A stretch of DNA of 64,000 bases from Centroberyx gerrardi (Eukaryota > Chordata > Actinopteri > Beryciformes > Berycidae), in assembly GCF_048128805.1 (NCBI RefSeq), contig NC_136003.1, positions 23,030,840-23,094,839 on the forward strand. The letters run 5' to 3'. Below are positions 59,601 to 64,000 of the stretch, one piece after another; position 1 is the stretch's first letter; every line of letters starts with the position of its first letter. The position numbers were made by a program, and so were the translations under genes. Below the pieces are notes generated by a model. It was not told the origin of the DNA and did no database searches. It saw nothing but the letters and a program-made list of their open reading frames with translations.

Positions 59601-62600
59601 AGGCTTCTTGTCGGGAAACCAAATGTCCAAAAGAGAGTAGAAGTCACTCTCTCCTGGAAATGACACATAGAAACACATAGTACTAAAACATGTTCTCACA
59701 ATCGCCTTAAACAATGTAAACGTTGAACTGTAGCAGTAAGCAGGTCTACCTTTGGGCGGCCCCAGAGTCAGCAGGATGACCATGGCATGGACTACCAGGA
59801 TGTGCATCGTGGCTGTCTCTCCTGTAGTCCAGCGCAGAAACACCTGGTCCTGAGATTCTGACTGGGAAAAAAAAAAAAAAAAAAGTATTTTTCAAATAAA
59901 CAAACTTTTCGCCATGGTTACATTTCCCCATTAAATTTACCATAGTCTTTAAACACAGATGAATCTTCAGTCGCAAAAGAAACTTCCGTTGTAGACTGAA
60001 AACTTTTTAAAACGTACCACACGTTGCCCTCATCGCACTGAATGATTTACCCTCTCTACTCACCACTCATGTTAAAATGAAAAACCCTTCTATCCTCCTT
60101 CACTCTTATTCCATTTCTTTTCTCCTGCAGTCACTCAAACAAGATTGTTTTATGGTCACGGGGGACTAAGGCTATGACCTTTGCACTAATTTTTGGTTGC
60201 TTGTACTTTTGGGGGATATAGGACTTGAAGCTTATTGAAATGTTCCACTCATTGTGAGTCACTCTGGATAAGAGCATCAGCTACATACCTAGCTGTAATG
60301 TAAATGATAATGTAGATCAATTAGTAACGTAAAGTAACTAGCCAGTGCTCACCCAGCTGTAGAGGTCCTCTCCCTCCTTGGTCTTCCTCATCCTCCTGAT
60401 GTAGGAAGAGAAGATGGTGAGGAAAGCAGAGAGCACAGCGTCAGACTCAGGCCTGCAGGAGTGCTTGGAGAACAGGTTGTTCATGATGGTGGAACGCTCC
60501 ACGATTAGCCGAGCCACATCCTGCAGAGTGCAAAAGAAAAAACAGATCAGTCTCAGCTAGGGATGTTCATGAACAATTGATACACAAATGTTTGTTGTTG
60601 TGTAATAATCTAGATCAAGCTTGTCGAATGAAACAAATTGACATATCAGTATATGGGGTGGTGATGAACTCATCTCTAGCAGGCCTTTATTGAAGGGTAA
60701 CTGCTATATTTCAAATGGCCACAAGAGGGAGACACAGGCTACAGCTTTCTGAGGGGGATGTATGTATAGGTCTAAATAAACACTGGAGAAAATGAAGCGA
60801 ACAAGCTTAATTTCTGTCTGGATGTTCAACATATAGTGCTGCAGTCAGTGTTTTATTCTCTTAGGCTCTTATTTGTAATAGGTTTGAAAATATTATCAGC
60901 AATATACAGTACTAGACATTCAATTTGTATTATGCTGAATTTCTTCTGTTTCAATTTCTAAGGCTACACATGCCATCTCAATGGTGGAAAACAAGTTTTT
61001 TTGTTTGTTTTTTTCAATTGTGAAGCAGTTGCACATTTATAACAGATTTGGGTCCAGCAAACATCAATCATTTGTTCATTAACTTGAGTATAAGTCGAGG
61101 AAGAAAAATCTTTTAAATGTGCATCCCTAGTCTCAGCATTGCTCCATGAAGGTGATGAAAACTTTAGCTTACCAGAGCCAGATCATTATGCGCAGCCTGC
61201 TCTTCCACTGGTGCATGCTGGGATAGATAGATGAGATAGGCACTGATCGTCTGTGGATCTGTCTCCATGTGAATAGCCTAGGGAACAACAGACAGACAAC
61301 ACACATGCTTTATATGCAAAGTAACAAATACTTGCTCACTAAAACGTATTAAATAAGTTCACATTTAATGCCAAATATTGACAGGGCAGTTCATTGTTGG
61401 GACAGACACTGACCTGCTGCAGGGCGGTGGACGTCATGCCCCTGACGCTGTCAAACAGGGGAAGCTTCGGCAGGTCTTGCAGCAGCCACTGGTAACCTGG
61501 TAAGAGCTCAGCATCTGCAGAGTCTTCCTCCATGGGCTGGTCCCGCTCCTCTCCATCCTTAAGACCTCCTTCACTCAGCACCAAAGACAAACCCTGCACA
61601 CACAAGTATAATGTAAACACAATGCTAATGCTTACAGAGTCCGTATGGTGTTTCCCGCTTCCCATACTGTACCTTCATAGCCAGGACTCTCGATGCCACC
61701 TGAGAAGAGCTGAGACGACGCAGAAAGTAGTCCAGCACTTCGCATGTTGTCTGTTCGTCAGCCTTAGGACCCAACAACAGATCCTGGAGCCGTCCAAGAA
61801 GCTGCCTTTGCTTTTGCTGTCTCTAACAGGAGGAGAAAAAATTCTTTAAGATCGGTCAAGACTAAGTTCTATTTTTTAACCAGCTGCAAATAGCTCAAAT
61901 GTCCCTAGCCAATAATGAATAGAACTGTAATGCATCAGAATGAAGATGCATTTAGTCAGAGCATAAATCTAAACTTGTGTGTAACTGATTTTATCATGCA
62001 GCATGTTCATTTTGACAACCAAAAGAGAGGTAAAGATGAATCACTGAGAGATATTAAACAATTCTCTCAATACTAATTATGACCTGGTTTGTCTTGATCA
62101 AATACTAAAACAAAACTTTAATATAAAAAAAAAAAAATCAAAAATAATATCATGGCAGGACAATTTCGTCAAATGCTGATTGTCATTTTTTCTGTCCATC
62201 TAAATAATCAGTTGAACAGTAAGCTATGATGCTTAAACCAACATACTTGTCTCTTCTTGGCCTTCTGCTCTTTGCTCTCTCCTTCGTCCTCATCCTCAAT
62301 TGGCAGGCTGTCATCCGCAGCATCATGGAGAAGGAATTCACACAGGCACTGCACGGGCAGCACATCCAAGGACCCCTCGCTGGACTGGACCAAGTCAGCC
62401 AGCCATGGCATGGACTGAGAGGACGCCTGTGGAGGAGAGAGAATGCACCACAGCTGTAGAACCCAACCTGACAGCCTGTTTCACAAAGAACAGTGCGATA
62501 GTTCCTCTCACTTAAGCCGGGCGCACACTACACGGGTTCAGGCCCGATTTAGCTGTGTTTCTGTGATCTGAGACAGAATCCCCATGTTGAAGGCAACTCG

Positions 62601-64000
62601 GAGAACACGGCTGTCACCAAAGCTTGTTAAGTTTGAGTGGGTCAGAGTCAGTCTTTGAGCTGTCTCAGACATCCGGAGATTTTCAAACGCGTTTGATTTT
62701 GTCTGCAACACTCTTGTAGTGTGATGTGTAAAGACAAGTTTTGAGAACAGTGAGCAGCAATAGCCAAAGAGAGGTCGCTATGAACATCAAACAATGCAGA
62801 GTCTAGCTATTTTGATTGGACTTTGATTAGACTCTCTCTACAGAAAAAGACAACCCATGGTGCCCACATCTAATCAACCATTCTCCCGGCATCTAACCTT
62901 CTTTTTCCACACACCTGATTGCACACACATTAAGTGATGTGAGCTGCTCTTCCCTCCCAAGCTCCATTTTAGCGCAATCAGGTGAAAAACAAAGTCACAT
63001 TTTGGATTTGTTTTCTCTAGACAGCAAGGTATCCGCCACAACCAAATCCAAGAGCAGAACCTTTTAATATGTGACCAATCCTCTGAGCCACATAATTTAG
63101 TGAGCACACCGCTATGTCTATGAGACAAGAAACTACATGAAAGAAGGTTGTTTGTTGTGAGCAGCACAGAGATCTCAGGTTTTTGACAGTCGTGTAGACA
63201 TTACCTGTCTCTGGATGATGTTGAGCAGGAAGTCTGGGTTGCGGCTGCGGCAGAGGAGATGGCCCAGGCGCAGAGACTGGTTGAGGGTTTTCACCTGCTC
63301 CTGGACCGCAGGTGGAGGTCGACGAGGAGGCCCCCTGGAACACAAGACAAAAACACATGAGTCCACCTTAAAGTCACGCGACAAAACAATTTAATAGTGT
63401 TTCAAGATTTTAAAAGCTCAAGTGCTGGTATAAGATTAGTGACCAGGCGCCTTGATCACTTTCTACATTATGGTCTCAACTTTATTTTATAGTTGTACTA
63501 GTTTCATATAACCGTATGCTGCATAAAAATTAGGATGGACTCAAACTGAGATCTCACAAGTTAGTAGTGTTTTTCTACATAATACTACTAGGCTCTCAAC
63601 TTATTACAGGGTGGTCTAACTAAATTAAATCAAACAGGATGAAAATATTACTTATTAGCCTATTTTTCAGTCACATAGTAGGCTGGCATGAGGGCATATT
63701 GTTTAAAATCTTGCAATATGAAGAGACTGTCAAAAGAGACAGAGAAAATGAAGGCGCCATTGGTCAATTTTGCGCATATAAATACTGTTTTCCAGCCAAG
63801 TAAACAATTCAAAAATGGCTGTTTTATAATCACAAATCCATCACAGTAAGATGGATTTACGTTAAATCATGTGCATAAGGTAATTCCCCTTAGAGGCACA
63901 GTGTGCCCCAAGTCTCTTACTGTGGGTCCAGACTGGTGAGCTGGGACAACAGCAAGCTGTTGCTTTCTGTGATGGTCTGTTTGGTGGAAGCTGCTGCCAA
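46341..64000 (-). CDS. INTS1: Integrator complex subunit 1, C-terminal part (30 exons), 5' end outside window
   Basis: INTS1 is the large scaffold subunit of the nuclear Integrator complex. Integrator cleaves snRNA 3' ends and terminates promoter-proximal RNA polymerase II. The exons read in frame from 64000 to a TAA at 46343-46341, about 1374 residues out of about 2190 in human. Exons: 64000-63921 (partial), 63334-63205, 62426-62247, 61822-61673, 61593-61414, 61277-61173, 60520-60353, 59861-59750, 59653-59495, 59377-59231, 59148-59050, 58722-58598, 57268-57014, 56882-56723, 56637-56506, 56132-55964, 54485-54359, 54236-54121, 53955-53868, 53729-53482, 51928-51799, 48997-48864, 48715-48523, 48381-48257, 48103-47994, 47767-47654, 47563-47493, 47400-47309, 46832-46723, 46456-46341. 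All phases join. The protein is helical, HEAT-like, with no catalytic motif. No break or frameshift is seen. Confidence 0.95.
50587..50642. repeat. (CA)n microsatellite
   Basis: 28 perfect CA units, the longest dinucleotide array in the window. Confidence 0.98.
50675..50920. repeat. Degenerate (ACT)n array
   Basis: A trinucleotide-biased stretch made mostly of ACT/CTA/CTG-type units with interruptions. It accounts for the leucine-rich open frame at 50356-50832. Confidence 0.85.
50922..51018. repeat. TAGCAAC minisatellite
   Basis: Repeated units of the type CCTAGCAACACC and ATCTAGCAACACC, about eight imperfect copies. This minisatellite motif recurs in fish genomes. Confidence 0.8.
51480..51715. 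repeat. Dispersed-repeat tail
   Basis: Contains GAAGTTTCGTTCATG, TATTGTGTTCACAAGA and a run of CAGACAGACGG units, features I associate with a common fish repeat. Family and ends are not determined. Confidence 0.4.
51799..57268 (-). CDS. INTS1: INTS1 exons, HEAT-like helical region
   Basis: Segments: LSLALQQALAKELIRAKQG (57014-57268), FSSLFLKVIVEMLTWLENP (56723-56882), FLHLAEALAYRRDTEVPVRA (56506-56637), SSGLLVDWLEHLDPEV (54359-54485), DFLWACSHIPRIWQGRDQK (53868-53955) and NPEELISLVDLILSESE (53482-53729). Exon 56506-56637 begins after the acceptor CCCTGCAG, giving HRLSDVRTGFLHL. The longer upstream frame starting MSDERLC is intronic. The acceptor at 54486-54487 is a tandem CAGCAG (NAGNAG). 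Confidence 0.93.
57485..57830. repeat. Probable dispersed repeat with a short ORF in an INTS1 intron
   Basis: This island contrasts with the AT-rich intron around it. It includes an ATG at 57609 with a good context (CACCATGG) and a 37-codon frame to 57722 beginning MAEQTKKTAPPTE. It is opposite in strand to INTS1. It may be a mobile-element fragment or a processed piece of a coding gene; I cannot identify it. Confidence 0.4.
58598..64000 (-). CDS. INTS1: INTS1 exons encoding the central region
   Basis: Diagnostic segments in order: SLRLGHLLCRSRNPDFLLNI (63205-63334), MPWLADLVQSSEGSLDVLP (62247-62426), an acidic stretch DEDEGESKEQKAKKRQ that varies between species, GYQWLLQDLPKLPLFDSVRG (61414-61593), STIMNNLFSKHSCRPESDAV (60353-60520), TATMHILVVHAMVILLTLG (59750-59861) and QQLLLFVQSFGIPVSSMSKL (59231-59377). 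All match my recollection of vertebrate INTS1 closely. The largest introns here (60521-61172, 62427-63204, 63335-63920) hold only repeats or featureless DNA. Confidence 0.94.
60060..60310 (+). mobile_element. SINE/LINE-type 3' tail remnant
   Basis: It contains TGTGAGTCACTCTGGATAAG followed by AGCATCAGCTACATACC and a TGTAATGTAAATGATAATG end. This closely follows the conserved 3' tail (GTCGCTCTGGATAAGAGC, CTGCTAAATG, then TAATGTAAATG repeats) of widespread fish retroposons. The body upstream is degraded. Confidence 0.65.
62513..62740. mobile_element. MITE-like element with CACACTAC inverted ends
   Basis: The left end is CCGGGCGCACACTACACG and the right end CTTGTAGTGTGATGTG, approximate inverted repeats. 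There is no internal transposase. GTAGTGTG/CACACTAC termini mark a common fish element. It lies in an INTS1 intron. Confidence 0.6.

Overview
The window reads as a compact vertebrate, most probably teleost, genome. Introns are short, CA/GT microsatellites are frequent, and several dispersed repeats are of kinds common in ray-finned fish. The three protein-coding genes I can support all lie on the minus strand: MICALL2 (positions 20273-31895, 17 exons, 771 residues), a short PRD-class homeobox gene (36353-37639, 3 exons, 274 residues), and the C-terminal 30 exons of INTS1 (46341-64000, about 1374 residues, continuing past the right edge). Exon phases are consistent across all three models. In human, UNCX, MICALL2 and INTS1 are neighbours on 7p22.3, so this is the same ancestral block.

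Positions 1-20017 contain no gene that I can support. The stretch is AT-rich, with many islands dense in homeodomain-type TAAT/ATTA cores and POU-like octamers. It resembles the regulatory desert of a developmental transcription factor. MICALL2 follows, with CH, LIM and bMERB domains intact; two of its introns carry degraded DNA transposons. About 4.5 kb separates MICALL2 from the homeobox gene, and about 8.7 kb of repeat-rich and possibly regulatory DNA separates the homeobox gene from INTS1.

The most interesting object is the homeobox gene. Its homeodomain looks UNC-4/UNCX-like ([21 protein letters not shown], glutamine at position 50), but it has methionine at position 56, a C-terminal OAR motif and a short unfamiliar N-terminus. 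It sits between MICALL2 and INTS1, whereas human UNCX lies outside that pair. It may be a separate UNC-4-related PRD gene rather than UNCX itself.

The genes do not form a pathway. MICALL2 is a Rab13/actin adaptor for junction traffic, INTS1 is the Integrator scaffold for RNA polymerase II transcripts, and the homeobox gene is a DNA-binding regulator. The linkage probably persists because regulatory elements of a homeobox gene are interleaved with bystander genes. Exon boundaries were read by eye from splice signals, reading frame and recalled family similarity; no alignment was run.
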